Below, one piece after another: positions 37,085 through 45,946 of a DNA stretch of 64,000 bases (within the stretch, counting starts at the first letter, position 1; the number at the start of each line of letters is the position of its first letter). The DNA is from Algoriphagus sp. TR-M9 (GTDB lineage: Bacteria > Bacteroidota > Bacteroidia > Cytophagales > Cyclobacteriaceae): positions 2,241,001-2,305,000 of the forward strand of contig NZ_CP115160.1 in the NCBI RefSeq assembly GCF_027594545.1, written 5' to 3'. The translations under genes and the position numbers were made by a program. Below the pieces are notes generated by a model that did no database searches, was not told the DNA's origin, and worked only from the letters and a program-made list of their open reading frames with translations.

Positions 37085-38437
37085 ATGAAAAACACCCTCA
37101 GCTTAATCTTTATTTTCCTATTTTCTCTACAGTTCGGCATTGCTCAGGAGAATTCAACCGGAAGGAAAACCATATTCACATTCAAAATCGATGAGAATAT
37201 AGATCCGGCCATGAACCGAAGAGTTCAATTGGCACTAGAAGCTGCAGATGAGAAAAAAGCCGATTTGATTTTCATAGAAATGAATACCTATGGAGGCGCT
37301 GTGAATGATGCAGACGAAATCCGAACGATGATTTTGGAGTGTCCCATCCCCATTTATGTTTTTATTGACAAAAATGCAGCCTCTGCAGGTGCATTGATAT
37401 CTATCGCCACAGATAGTATCTACATGGCTCCAGGGTCTAGCATAGGAGCAGCCACTGTGGTCAATGGAGCCGATGGAGCTGCAGCTCCGGACAAATATCA
37501 ATCCTACATGCGGTCCATGATGAGAAGTACCGCAGAGGCACAAGGCAGAGACCCTAAAATCGCAGAAGCCATGGTCGATGAAAAGATTGCGATCGAAGGC
37601 ATTACCGAAGAAGGCTCGGTGGTCACTTTCTCTGCTTCTGAGGCAGAAAAATTTGGCTTCAGTGAAGGACAATTTGATAACATAAACGACATCCTAATCG
37701 CTCAGAATCTAGAAAATGCAGCGTTGATTGAATACGAGATCTCTACTACAGAGCAGATTATTGCCTTTTTTCTGAATCCGGCAGTGAGTGGTTTTTTGAT
37801 TCTTATTATTATCGGAGGGCTGTATTTTGAGCTTCAGACTCCCGGGGTAGGTTTTCCTATTTTAGCCTCATTGATAGCTGTAGTACTTTATTTTATCCCC
37901 TACTATCTCAATGGTATCGCTGAAAACTGGGAGATTCTGATCTTTTTTATCGGAATTATTTTACTGGCTATTGAGCTTTTTGTCATACCAGGTTTTGGGG
38001 TTTTTGGTGTGCTGGGAATCATCTGCATTATGGCAGGTCTGGTTCTGGGCATGGTTCCCAATCAGAATTTTAACTTTGACTTCGTGCCGGCTGCCGATCT
38101 GTTTGCCGCATTGCTGACGGTGATTATTGCTGCCATTGTTTCGGTGGGCTTGGTCTTCTGGCTGACGCCCAAAGTCAATGAATGGGGAGCTTTCAAACAT
38201 GTTACTTTAGCAAGTACCCAGCAAAGAAGCGAAGGATTCACCTCGAGCTTTTATGCCGAAAATCTAAATGGTAAAACGGGCAAAGTTCACTCTAGACTCC
38301 GACCAAGCGGAAAAATAGAAATCGAAGGGGATGTGTACGATGCTTACAGCCGGGGGGAGTTTCTAGATGAAGGGGAGCCGGTAATCGTAATTTCCACAGA
38401 AGGAACTTCTCTTAAAGTGAAAAAGTGGGAGGCTTAG
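37085..38437 (+). CDS. NfeD-family membrane-bound serine protease
   Basis: This 450-residue protein has a signal peptide (1-20), a ClpP-like protease domain (about 28-215), four or five membrane helices (about 235-365) and a C-terminal OB-fold NfeD domain (about 385-450). The catalytic Ser-Lys pair seen in archaeal PH1510 matches Ser100 (KNAASAGALIS) and Lys137 (PDKYQSYMRS). The family cleaves membrane-associated partners such as stomatin-like proteins. No stomatin/SPFH gene is adjacent. This is the long NfeD1b form rather than the short NfeD. Confidence 0.9.
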   Translation: MKNTLSLIFIFLFSLQFGIAQENSTGRKTIFTFKIDENIDPAMNRRVQLALEAADEKKADLIFIEMNTYGGAVNDADEIRTMILECPIPIYVFIDKNAASAGALISIATDSIYMAPGSSIGAATVVNGADGAAAPDKYQSYMRSMMRSTAEAQGRDPKIAEAMVDEKIAIEGITEEGSVVTFSASEAEKFGFSEGQFDNINDILIAQNLENAALIEYEISTTEQIIAFFLNPAVSGFLILIIIGGLYFELQTPGVGFPILASLIAVVLYFIPYYLNGIAENWEILIFFIGIILLAIELFVIPGFGVFGVLGIICIMAGLVLGMVPNQNFNFDFVPAADLFAALLTVIIAAIVSVGLVFWLTPKVNEWGAFKHVTLASTQQRSEGFTSSFYAENLNGKTGKVHSRLRPSGKIEIEGDVYDAYSRGEFLDEGEPVIVISTEGTSLKVKKWEA

Positions 38438-38459
38438 GAGTTTTTGATAAGTTTGCGGC

Positions 38460-38834
38460 ATGAATGAGTCCCAGTCCATCTATGAATTGATCGGAGAAGA
38501 TCAAATCCGGCAGCTTACTTCGCATTTCTACAAGGAAGTAGCAGAAAACAAAGCGTTAAGTGCACTTTATCCCGAAGACCTGGCTTCGGCTGAAAACCGT
38601 CTATTTTTGTTCCTTCTTCAGGTTTTTGGAGGACCTAGCACCTATTCCGAGCAGCGTGGGCATCCGAGACTCCGCATGCGCCATCTGAAATGGCAGATCG
38701 ATGGGAAAATGCGGGATCACTGGATGAATGCGATGCTTAAAGCTTTGGACAACTTGAAACTGGACACGAATATCAAAGAAGCCATGCTGAGCTATTTCGT
38801 CAAAGCAGCCAACCACATGGTCAATCAGCCCTAA
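38460..38834 (+). CDS. group II-type truncated hemoglobin
   Basis: This is a 124-residue globin. Diagnostic sequence: FGGPSTYSEQRGHPRLRMRH, with the proximal heme ligand His75, and the group II marker Trp88 in DHWMNAM. The N-terminal helix (SIYELIGEDQIRQLTSHFY) is also typical. Proteins of this group bind O2 and are linked to oxidative or nitrosative stress or to respiration, but the physiological role varies. It lies 22 nt after the protease gene and 4 nt before the acyltransferase gene. Confidence 0.92.
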   Translation: MNESQSIYELIGEDQIRQLTSHFYKEVAENKALSALYPEDLASAENRLFLFLLQVFGGPSTYSEQRGHPRLRMRHLKWQIDGKMRDHWMNAMLKALDNLKLDTNIKEAMLSYFVKAANHMVNQP

Positions 38835-38838
38835 ACAG

Positions 38839-39558
38839 ATGGATAGAATATACACCATTTATGCAGGGGTACTCTTCATACTTACTTTTCTGCTCATATT
38901 TCCGTTTTTCTTGATTTGCATCTGGGTACCAGGCTGGAATAAATATGGAAGAAAAATCAATAGATACTGGGCAAGAGCTTATTTTACCTTGATTTACATG
39001 CCTGTGAAAATCGAGAATCACTCCCAATACCAAAAAGGCAAACCATACATATATCTCGCCAATCACTTTAGCTATCTGGATATTGCGATGATGGGTTTTA
39101 TCCCCGGAGATGTACTTTTTGTAGGTAAAGCATCCATTCGCAAAGCCCCCTTATTTGGGTACTATTTCAGAAACCTGCATATAGCCGTAGACCGCGGCAG
39201 ACTGAGGAGCAGAGCTGAAACCATGAAAAGAGCCGGTGAAGCCTTGGATGCAGGGAGTAGCATAATTATTTTCCCAGAAGGCGGAATCTATACCCAAAAC
39301 CCACCTGAGATGTTTCCCTTTAAAAATGGTGCCTTTCGCCTAGCTAAAGAGAAACAAATCCCAATCATACCTGTCACTTTATCTTATAATCATCTAATTT
39401 TGCCAGACGACGGTAAATTGCTGCTCCATCGCAGACCGGCCAAAATGGTCTTGCACGAGCAGCTGATTCCTTCGGAAAGTGATTCTGATCTAGACTTGAA
39501 AAGTAAGTGTTTTGAAGTCATCCAAAATCAGTTAACCATAGACAATACCTTAACATGA
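38839..39558 (+). CDS. 1-acyl-sn-glycerol-3-phosphate acyltransferase
   Basis: This is a 239-residue PlsC-type enzyme of phosphatidic acid synthesis. An N-terminal membrane helix (about 8-30) precedes the acyltransferase motifs: NHFSYLD (75-81, catalytic His76 and Asp81), a GK.S/R motif in VGKASIRKAPLFGYYF, and IIFPEGGIYT. Its stop codon overlaps the first ATGAAA of the tandem 92-nt repeat (ATGA). The repeat separates it from gatC, which was probably once directly coupled to it. Confidence 0.92.
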   Translation: MDRIYTIYAGVLFILTFLLIFPFFLICIWVPGWNKYGRKINRYWARAYFTLIYMPVKIENHSQYQKGKPYIYLANHFSYLDIAMMGFIPGDVLFVGKASIRKAPLFGYYFRNLHIAVDRGRLRSRAETMKRAGEALDAGSSIIIFPEGGIYTQNPPEMFPFKNGAFRLAKEKQIPIIPVTLSYNHLILPDDGKLLLHRRPAKMVLHEQLIPSESDSDLDLKSKCFEVIQNQLTIDNTLT

Positions 39559-39646
39559 AATCGAGCATGTCGGAAGCGACACACAGAGGGATGATTATCT
39601 CCCAAGCGAAATTCCATATGGCCTTTATAAGACAAATTATAATCAT
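39555..39646 (+). repeat. 92-nt leader module, copy B1
   Basis: This is the first of two tandem units that start and end at ATGAAA; the period between the three ATGAAA words (39555, 39647, 39739) is exactly 92 nt. Its ATG overlaps the acyltransferase stop. Conserved words are GAAATCGAGC, GGGATGATTAT, GCGAAATTCCAT and AAATTATAA. Related copies lie at 9166 and 45855. Confidence 0.75.
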
Positions 39647-39738
39647 ATGAAATCAAGCATGACCCGAAGCGACACACAGAGGGATGATTATAATTCATGC
39701 GAAGATTCCATGTGACCTTAAAAAAAAATTATAAACAC
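39647..39738 (+). repeat. 92-nt leader module, copy B2
   Basis: This is the second tandem unit. Its first 45 nt are nearly identical to B1 (identical AGCGACACACAGAGGGATGA); the second half diverges but keeps GATTCCATGTGACC and AAATTATAAACAC. It ends directly at the gatC ATG. A frame inside it (ATG at 39647) has only 22 codons. Confidence 0.75.
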
Positions 39739-40026
39739 ATGAAAATAGATCAAAATTCCATCAAAAAAATTGCTCACCTAGCCCGACTGGAATTTGACGA
39801 AAGCAGTGCGGAAAAAATGTCCAAAGACATGAGCCAAATTCTGGATTGGGTGGAGCAGCTCAATGAGCTAGATACCAAAGATGTAGAACCGCTCACGACC
39901 ATGTCTTCAGAAACAAACGTGATGAGAGAAGATAAAATGACCTCTCACCTGGATCACGAAGCTGGGTTGAAAAATGCCCCCAAACGTGATGAAGACTATT
40001 TCCGCGTACCCAAGGTATTAGAATAA
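39739..40026 (+). CDS. gatC: Asp-tRNA(Asn)/Glu-tRNA(Gln) amidotransferase subunit C
   Basis: From the ATG at 39739 this is a 95-residue GatC, the small stabilising subunit of the GatCAB transamidosome; an upstream in-frame ATG at 39697 lies inside the repeat and would add non-homologous residues. Family segments are IKKIAHLARLEFDE, ILDWVEQLNELDTKDVEPLT and the C-terminal KNAPKRDEDYFRVPKVLE. The gatA and gatB genes are not here, as is common in Bacteroidota where they are scattered. Its stop shares one base with the next ATG (TAATG). Confidence 0.95.
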   Translation: MKIDQNSIKKIAHLARLEFDESSAEKMSKDMSQILDWVEQLNELDTKDVEPLTTMSSETNVMREDKMTSHLDHEAGLKNAPKRDEDYFRVPKVLE

Positions 40027-42815
40027 TGCCCCAATCACAGCATCCTAAAAGCTCCGTTTTTCTGAAAGTACTCGCCCTTCTATTGCTTATCCCGGGAGGG
40101 CTTTTTGCACTTTACTACTTAATTTTTGATCCACAACCTTATCTCAATTTAGCTCCGGCAAGCTTTCTAGATACGGTAGCCATTCCGTTTGATTGGGTAC
40201 AGATCGGCCCCATATCCTTTCCCATCAAAGTGGATAATTTTCTGGTCTTTCAAGAATTCAAATCACTCGCCCCAAGTCTGCAAGGCAAGCAATCCCTAGT
40301 ATTTGCAGGAATAGTGTGGCTGATCAGCGTAGCAGCTTTGACCGTACTCAGCGAGTTCAAAAGACTGTATTTTATTATTGGTGGAGTGATTTGGATAGTC
40401 CTTCTTACCCTCAGTGATTTCAACGCGCTAAATATTTATGGTCAAAACACCACCTTTCCGCTGATGATCTTAATGGCAGGCACCTTGATTCCTGTTATTA
40501 CATTAAACATCTGGGGAACGTATATCCCACTTTTTTTCAAAGGATTACTCCTATTCTCCAGCACTATACTTTCACTCGCTCTGGTACTTTGGCTAAGTCC
40601 CATCAAACATCCGGAAATCTACCTCTCCGAGCACTCTTTACTGCTTGGATTTGGGATGGCTATTGCCTGGGTTTTCTGGAACGGGCATAGCGTGATTTCT
40701 GGTATTTACATCCTCCTGGCCAGAGCCAACCGCAATATCAAGCTAAATATAGCTGTTCAAATAGCGCTGATCACCTTGGTCTATATTGCCACGCTGATCT
40801 TTATTTTACAAGAACTACAAGGAGAGTTAAACCTTCCATTTCCTACTTTCTCCCCTCTATTTCTACTCATCCCTATGGGTGTTTTGGGTTGGATTTCTAT
40901 CCAAGAAAAAACCAAGCAGAGTGAGCAGTTGATCAGTAGCCCCATGGTGATCAAAACACTTCATATCCTTGGTTTTGGGATGGCTCTCTGGATGGTTTGG
41001 AAATTCAAAATCTCCGGAAACCAGCCTGCTGAAGAGCTTTTTAAACATTTATTGACTTATAGTCAGATCGGCTTTTCCCTATTCTTCACCGTTTACCTAT
41101 TTGCCAATTTCACCTCCATTATGAATTCTGGACAGGCGGTTGAAAAAGTCCTTTACAAACCCTATTCCTTGGTTTACTATCACGTCAGAATCGGAGGATT
41201 AATCGGAATGCTGGTGTTGACTACCTATGCGGAAGGCATCATAGGAGTACAGGCTAACGCTATGTCCAGCAACATATTGGCTGATTATTTCTATGAAACT
41301 GACCAAAAACTTGAGGCTGGGATCATGTATGAAAATGCATGGATGCGCTATAGAAAAAACCCCAAAGCAAAGAATGCTGTAGCTCATTTGCTATTGGAAC
41401 AAAATCAACCTTCCCAGGCAAAACTTCATCTGGAGGAAAGCTTTTCGGATGCTCCGCAGGTAGAAAATATCATGCTGCTGAGTGACCGATTGCATCAGGA
41501 AAACAATGTAATAGACGCGGCATATTACCTGGAAAGAGGCCTCGCTATTTTTCCAAACAGCCCTCATTTGGCAAATAACCTGAGTTTATTACTTACCAAG
41601 CTCAATAAAACAGAACAGGCATTGGCAGTGCTGGAAAGTCTGGAAACAAAAAACCCAGTGCTCCACGCCAATACTTTAGCCCTCAAAACAAAACTTGGTC
41701 AGCCATCCATCAGTGCCACTTCAAGCGATGATTTCATCTCCCAGATCAATGAATTGGCCACTTCAAATGCACTGGCGAATAATCCGGCCCAAGAACTTTT
41801 ACTGGCTTTGAAAGAGAAAGCAGAATCTTCGGACTCACCTATGTTGATTCAGGCGGCTTTGAGAAATGTGTTTTCGCAGAAAAACAGAGAAAACCCTACA
41901 GCAGACCTGGCCCTACTGGATAGCCTAGGACAAAAGGAAGAGATGAATCTGTACTTGATGGACATGCAAGAAACAGCTGTGATCAGAAGTCTGGGAGCTG
42001 GTCGTGTAACTGAAGCAGTCAAAAACCTCAACGGATTAGCATTCAGAAACCCAAATGATGCAGGTTATTATTTGCAGCTCTCAGGAAGCATTCTTGCGCA
42101 AAACCTGGATTTTCAGAAGTCTGCCAATGAATTTATTGCTGCTGAGGAAAAGGGATTTCAGGCATTTGACACGCAGCATTGGAGTATATTTGGACTGGCT
42201 GGCATGCCGGACAAGGCCGTAGAAATCCGGGAAAAATATCAGGTACTACTGCCTACCTACCTCACAGAGGAAGGCCCTATTGTGCCGGAATATTTAAACA
42301 GCATCAGCACTTTTCACCAGAGTTTACCTGAGAAACTGTACCAACAATGGCAGACAAGTGCCGATTCTGATCTGAAAACGGACATGGCTATTCGGATTAT
42401 TTCTCATAAAGCTCACGGACTTTCCCAAGGTCAACTGAGAGATTTGGCAGCTTATATCCAAGCAAAAATCGGAGAACAGCAGAACCTACAATCCTTTGTT
42501 TCCAATCCTGACTTAGGAAATACAGAATCTATAAAAGCCTTCATCTCCTGGCTGAACACCGGGGAAGAAGCAGCCGCAAACCCATACCTTACACCCTTGA
42601 TTTTCAGTAAATTAAAATCTTTAAACGACCCTCTCGAACAATATGAACTGCTCAATGCTGCCTCTGAGTTTAACCGGGATCCTATTCTCTGGAAGCATAA
42701 AATAGAAGCAGCGCTCGCAGTAGGACTGGACAATTACGCCCAGGCAGCCATAGAGGAATTGGCACTTTGGGTAGCTGAAAACGACCTGAAAGAACTCTTA
42801 CAGTCAACAAATTGA
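40026..42815 (+). CDS. large polytopic membrane protein with C-terminal TPR domain, function unknown
   Basis: This 929-residue protein is coupled to gatC by TAATG. Residues about 12-410 contain ten to twelve hydrophobic helices separated by short loops. Residues about 425-929 form a TPR-like helical-repeat domain (KLEAGIMYENAWMRYRKNPK, VIDAAYYLERGLAIFPNSP, QALAVLESLETKNP). The layout recalls TPR-tailed membrane proteins in some glycosylation and envelope systems, but I see no O-antigen-ligase or oligosaccharyltransferase motif. I do not recognise the family; a lineage-specific Bacteroidota protein is likely. Confidence 0.7.
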   Translation: MPQSQHPKSSVFLKVLALLLLIPGGLFALYYLIFDPQPYLNLAPASFLDTVAIPFDWVQIGPISFPIKVDNFLVFQEFKSLAPSLQGKQSLVFAGIVWLISVAALTVLSEFKRLYFIIGGVIWIVLLTLSDFNALNIYGQNTTFPLMILMAGTLIPVITLNIWGTYIPLFFKGLLLFSSTILSLALVLWLSPIKHPEIYLSEHSLLLGFGMAIAWVFWNGHSVISGIYILLARANRNIKLNIAVQIALITLVYIATLIFILQELQGELNLPFPTFSPLFLLIPMGVLGWISIQEKTKQSEQLISSPMVIKTLHILGFGMALWMVWKFKISGNQPAEELFKHLLTYSQIGFSLFFTVYLFANFTSIMNSGQAVEKVLYKPYSLVYYHVRIGGLIGMLVLTTYAEGIIGVQANAMSSNILADYFYETDQKLEAGIMYENAWMRYRKNPKAKNAVAHLLLEQNQPSQAKLHLEESFSDAPQVENIMLLSDRLHQENNVIDAAYYLERGLAIFPNSPHLANNLSLLLTKLNKTEQALAVLESLETKNPVLHANTLALKTKLGQPSISATSSDDFISQINELATSNALANNPAQELLLALKEKAESSDSPMLIQAALRNVFSQKNRENPTADLALLDSLGQKEEMNLYLMDMQETAVIRSLGAGRVTEAVKNLNGLAFRNPNDAGYYLQLSGSILAQNLDFQKSANEFIAAEEKGFQAFDTQHWSIFGLAGMPDKAVEIREKYQVLLPTYLTEEGPIVPEYLNSISTFHQSLPEKLYQQWQTSADSDLKTDMAIRIISHKAHGLSQGQLRDLAAYIQAKIGEQQNLQSFVSNPDLGNTESIKAFISWLNTGEEAAANPYLTPLIFSKLKSLNDPLEQYELLNAASEFNRDPILWKHKIEAALAVGLDNYAQAAIEELALWVAENDLKELLQSTN

Positions 42816-42892
42816 GGGGAGTTAACGTTTTTTGTACCCATACCTTCTGATTTTTATCCATTGAAACCTTATCTTAAGCAAAATTTTCTACC

Positions 42893-43609
42893 ATGACCAA
42901 GATTATAGAAACCCACGAACTTAATAAAACCTACAAAATGGGATCTGAGATTATTCAGGCCCTCAAGTCCGTCTCCATTTCAGTAAACAAAGGAGAATAT
43001 GTGGCGTTCATGGGACCTTCTGGCTCTGGAAAATCCACCTTGATGAATATCATCGGTTGCTTGGACACCCCTACTTCCGGCACTTATGTCTTGAATAACA
43101 AGGACGTTTCTGATATGACTGAAAATGAATTGGCAGAAATCAGAAACAAAGAGATTGGGTTTGTATTTCAGACGTTCAACCTATTGCCTAGAGCAAGTTG
43201 TTTGGAAAATGTAGCTCTTCCTTTGGTATACGCGGGCTTGAGCAAGGCCGAACGCGAGGAAATAGCCTTTCAGGCCTTAAGTAATGTAGGCTTAGGCGAC
43301 CGTACGCAGCACCGCCCCAATGAACTTTCAGGTGGACAGCGACAGCGTGTCGCCATTGCCAGAGCGCTAGTGAACAATCCCAGTATTATTTTAGCGGATG
43401 AGCCTACCGGTAACTTGGATACCAAAACCTCCTATGACATCATGGAGCTTTTCCATGACCTTCACTCCAAAGGCAACACCATCATCATGGTGACGCACGA
43501 GGATGACATCGCCCACTACGCACACAGAATAGTAAGATTAAGGGATGGACTAGTAGAAACTGACACGGTCAATCCTAATCCTACACGAGGAGCAGCAATG
43601 CAAGTCTAA
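42893..43609 (+). CDS. ABC transporter ATP-binding protein (LolD/MacB type)
   Basis: This is a 238-residue ATPase. Walker A is GPSGSGKST (41-49), the Q-loop lies in [12 protein letters not shown], the signature is [15 protein letters not shown], Walker B is [11 protein letters not shown], and the H-loop is [13 protein letters not shown]. The NLLPR and GNLD features place it in the LolD/MacB/FtsE group that drives mechanotransmission or lipoprotein release. No MacB/FtsX-type permease is next to it, so the partner must be encoded elsewhere. Confidence 0.92.
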   Translation: MTKIIETHELNKTYKMGSEIIQALKSVSISVNKGEYVAFMGPSGSGKSTLMNIIGCLDTPTSGTYVLNNKDVSDMTENELAEIRNKEIGFVFQTFNLLPRASCLENVALPLVYAGLSKAEREEIAFQALSNVGLGDRTQHRPNELSGGQRQRVAIARALVNNPSIILADEPTGNLDTKTSYDIMELFHDLHSKGNTIIMVTHEDDIAHYAHRIVRLRDGLVETDTVNPNPTRGAAMQV

Positions 43610-43636
43610 ACAGGCATATAAATTCAAATAGATTCT

Positions 43637-43644
43637 TATTTTTG
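43637..43644 (+). promoter_or_regulatory. putative -7 element of the adenosyltransferase gene
   Basis: TATTTTTG matches TAnnTTTG and lies 25 nt before the ATG at 43670. There is no matching -33 TTTG. No cobalamin riboswitch is visible in the short gap. Confidence 0.4.
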
Positions 43645-43669
43645 TCCTTAGAGAAGCAAGGGCAAATCA

Positions 43670-44218
43670 ATGAAAATCTATACAAAAACCGGTGATGAAG
43701 GTCAAACTTCCCTTTTGGGAGGTACTAGGGTTCCTAAATTTGATGTAAGAATCGATGCTTATGGCACCGTGGATGAGCTTAATTCCCACATTGGCATGCT
43801 CAAAGACCAGGAAGTAAACTGGATGCGTGCTGAGGTCTTGAAGGAAATCCAAGATAGACTCTTCACCATAGGGGCTGATCTGGCGACGGATCCCGCCAAA
43901 CAAAACGTGAAAAAACCGGATTTACTGGAGTCAGATATCGAAATGCTGGAAAAGCAAATCGATGAAATGGAAAAACCGCTTCCCCCATTAAAGTCGTTTA
44001 TACTTCCTGGAGGACACCCTTCAGTATCATTTGGCCATCTGGCCCGTACCGTTTGCAGAAGGTGTGAAAGAATCGTAAGTGAGCTGGCAGCGATGGAAGA
44101 AGTCTCAGAATTAGTCATCAAGTACTTAAATAGACTTTCAGATTACCTTTTTGTCTTGTGCCGCAAAATGGCCCAAGAGCTCAACGTAAATGAAATAACC
44201 TGGAATCCCAGAAAATAA
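43670..44218 (+). CDS. cob(I)yrinic acid a,c-diamide adenosyltransferase, PduO type
   Basis: This is a 182-residue ATP:cob(I)alamin adenosyltransferase. The ATP-binding N-terminus KIYTKTGDEGQTSLLGG and the YGTVDELNSHIG helix are the family signature, as are FILPGGHP, ARTVCRRCER and LNRLSDYLFVLCRKMA. It makes adenosylcobalamin, needed for example by methylmalonyl-CoA mutase. The MetH pathway in this window uses methylcobalamin, so the link is only through the shared cobalamin pool. The gene is 41 nt before ilvE. Confidence 0.94.
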   Translation: MKIYTKTGDEGQTSLLGGTRVPKFDVRIDAYGTVDELNSHIGMLKDQEVNWMRAEVLKEIQDRLFTIGADLATDPAKQNVKKPDLLESDIEMLEKQIDEMEKPLPPLKSFILPGGHPSVSFGHLARTVCRRCERIVSELAAMEEVSELVIKYLNRLSDYLFVLCRKMAQELNVNEITWNPRK

Positions 44219-44259
44219 TAATTAGCTATCTTGGCACAGCCAGATTAAAGGCAAAACAA

Positions 44260-45327
44260 ATGAAGACACAACTTGCCCTACCGATAACTAAAGTTCAGAA
44301 CTCTAGACTATCCCAAACAGACTTTTCCAACTTAGCTTTTGGACGCACCATCAGTGACCACATGTTTGTGGCAGATTATAAAAATGGTGAATGGACAGAC
44401 TTGCGCATTGAGCCCTATGGCCCATTGAGTTTAAATCCTGCCAATGCCACGCTACATTACGGACAGTCTATCTTTGAAGGCTTAAAAGCCTATAGAGATG
44501 AAAATGGTAAAATCCTGGTCTTTAGGGCCGATGCCAACTGGAGAAGGTTGAATGAGTCAGCCGAGCGAATGTGTATGCCTGAGCTGCCACAAGAAATCTT
44601 CATGGAAGGCCTTACCCAGCTTATAGATTTAGATAGAGGTTGGGTACCTACTGCCAAAGGAGCTTCATTATATGTGCGACCTTATATGTTTGCCACAGAT
44701 GATTACATAGGAGTGAAACCTTCAGACACCTACAAATTCATCATCTTGACCTGCCCGGTAGGCAACTACTACAGCAAGCCTGTAAGCGTAAAAGTAGAAA
44801 CTAACTTCACCAGAGCAACTGAAGGAGGTACAGGAGCTGCTAAAACTGCTGGCAATTATGCCGCATCCCTCTACCCTGCTCTCCAAGCTCAAAAAGCCGG
44901 ATATGACCAGCTGCTCTGGACCGATGGCAAAAGCCATAGCAAGATAGAAGAAAGTGGCACCATGAACATCATGTTCAAAATCAACGGTACACTGATCACT
45001 GCCCCTACCAATACAGGGACCATACTGAAAGGAATCACCAGAGATTCCGTGATCCAGTTGGCGGCAGATTGGAACCAACCCTTAGAAGAGCGGTTTTTGA
45101 CTGTATCTGAACTGGAGACAGCACTAATCGAAGGCACCTTAGAGGAAGCCTTTGGCACAGGTACTGCAGCCACCATAGCACATGTACAGCGCATCAACGT
45201 AAATGGAAAGGACTACCTCTTGCCGGAAAAACCTCAGGATGCATTTTCTCACAGGGTATTGGCCGAGCTAGACGGAATCAAATATGGGCAGGTAGCCGAT
45301 CCGCATAATTGGATCATAGCTATCTGA
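44260..45327 (+). CDS. ilvE: branched-chain amino acid aminotransferase
   Basis: This is a 355-residue fold-type IV PLP enzyme of the larger BCAT2-like class. The PLP lysine is Lys195 in TGAAKTAGNYAASL. Other marks are HYGQSIFEGLKAYRDENG, LYVRPYMFATDDYIGVKPS, DGKSHSKIEESGTMNIMF and GITRDSVIQLA. It performs the last step of Leu, Ile and Val synthesis or the first step of their breakdown, which could feed the leucine pathway whose HMG-CoA lyase is at 15857. A strong terminator follows. Confidence 0.95.
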   Translation: MKTQLALPITKVQNSRLSQTDFSNLAFGRTISDHMFVADYKNGEWTDLRIEPYGPLSLNPANATLHYGQSIFEGLKAYRDENGKILVFRADANWRRLNESAERMCMPELPQEIFMEGLTQLIDLDRGWVPTAKGASLYVRPYMFATDDYIGVKPSDTYKFIILTCPVGNYYSKPVSVKVETNFTRATEGGTGAAKTAGNYAASLYPALQAQKAGYDQLLWTDGKSHSKIEESGTMNIMFKINGTLITAPTNTGTILKGITRDSVIQLAADWNQPLEERFLTVSELETALIEGTLEEAFGTGTAATIAHVQRINVNGKDYLLPEKPQDAFSHRVLAELDGIKYGQVADPHNWIIAI

Positions 45328-45344
45328 TATAAGTTTAACCAATT

Positions 45345-45381
45345 AAAAAAGGCTGTCTATTAAAAATAGGCAGCCTTTTTT
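45345..45381 (+). terminator. intrinsic terminator after ilvE
   Basis: A long stem of AAAAAAGGCTGTCTATT (45345-45361) with AATAGGCAGCCTTTTTT (45365-45381), one mismatch and a 3-nt loop, ends in a T-run. Confidence 0.9.
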
Positions 45382-45435
45382 ACATTCAGCGCAGCTGGTA
45401 GAGAAGCGTACATCATCTGCTATAAACCCGTCTTT

Positions 45436-45610
45436 TGCATTAGGTTTCGTTATGAGGGCAGCAATTGCAATAAAATCAGGCTGTTTGGAGACTAAGGCAT
45501 CCCATACTTAAGGGATGGTGCCCCTGCCTGACCGGTAGGCAGGGGCACAAACGGCAACGTAGCATCTGATTTTGAAGTAATTACTAGCCCTAAAAGAATC
45601 GCAAATGCAT
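45436..45610. repeat. 175-bp imperfect inverted repeat with nested palindromes (MITE-like)
   Basis: The left arm 45436-45479 (TGCATTAGG...AAAATCAG) and the reverse complement of the right arm 45566-45610 (TGCATTTGC...AAAATCAG) are 44 and 45 nt long and clearly related, sharing TGCATT, AGGGC, AATT and AAAATCAG in the same order. Between them lie a CATCCC/GGGATG hairpin (about 45489-45507) and a 12-bp perfect stem, GTGCCCCTGCCT/AGGCAGGGGCAC (45519-45549), with a 7-nt loop. It is non-coding. It resembles a non-autonomous element or a REP-type composite. Confidence 0.6.
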
Positions 45611-45854
45611 AAGGTAGGTTAAAAGCCATAAGCCTTCTAGAATCTGGTAAGTAAGGAATAGCTGCTTGGGTCTGCTGAGCAGATGAGACAAGGTGTGAAG
45701 CTAACCTGCAAATCTGAGCATAGCCCTTATTGAGACACCGTATTGAAGTAAAATAAAAGAACTATGCAGAATTTATCCTGTAAAATTGAACGAATTATTA
45801 AATTTTAAGAAAATACAGCATGATTCTTTACTCATTTTACATTTATTTAGAGTA
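45611..45854. other. intergenic region, no gene seen
   Basis: This part of the 619-nt gap between ilvE and the next gene holds one small palindrome (TCTGCTGAGCAGA near 45676) and becomes very AT-rich toward its end, probably promoter DNA. I see no RNA gene or ORF. Confidence 0.4.
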
Positions 45855-45946
45855 ATGAATCTGAGCACCATAAACCACCCAAATGAAGGGACAACTATCA
45901 AGCAAGCGAGATTTCATGTGGTTTATCTTTCTCCAAATTTAAGCGC
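45855..45946 (+). repeat. 92-nt leader module, copy C
   Basis: This copy ends exactly at the ATGAAA start codon of the next gene and begins 92 nt earlier at an ATGAAT. Its last 59 nt plus ATGAAA match copy B1 at 42 of 65 hand-counted ungapped positions. The upstream 44 nt have the same length as in B1 and keep GAGC and GGGA. It is the most diverged copy. Confidence 0.6.

Noticed and set aside
39647..39715. 22-codon reading frame inside repeat copy B2
   Set aside because: It ends in TGA, is not conserved in frame in the other copies, and the frame from B1 differs completely.
39555..39738. CRISPR-like repeat
   Set aside because: Two adjacent 92-nt units without spacers and without cas genes; copies elsewhere are single and lie before start codons.
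45386..45435. tRNA-like D-arm sequence (GCAGCTGGTAGAG)
   Set aside because: No matching acceptor stem, anticodon arm or T-arm with GGTTCGA at the proper distance; only the D-arm words are similar.
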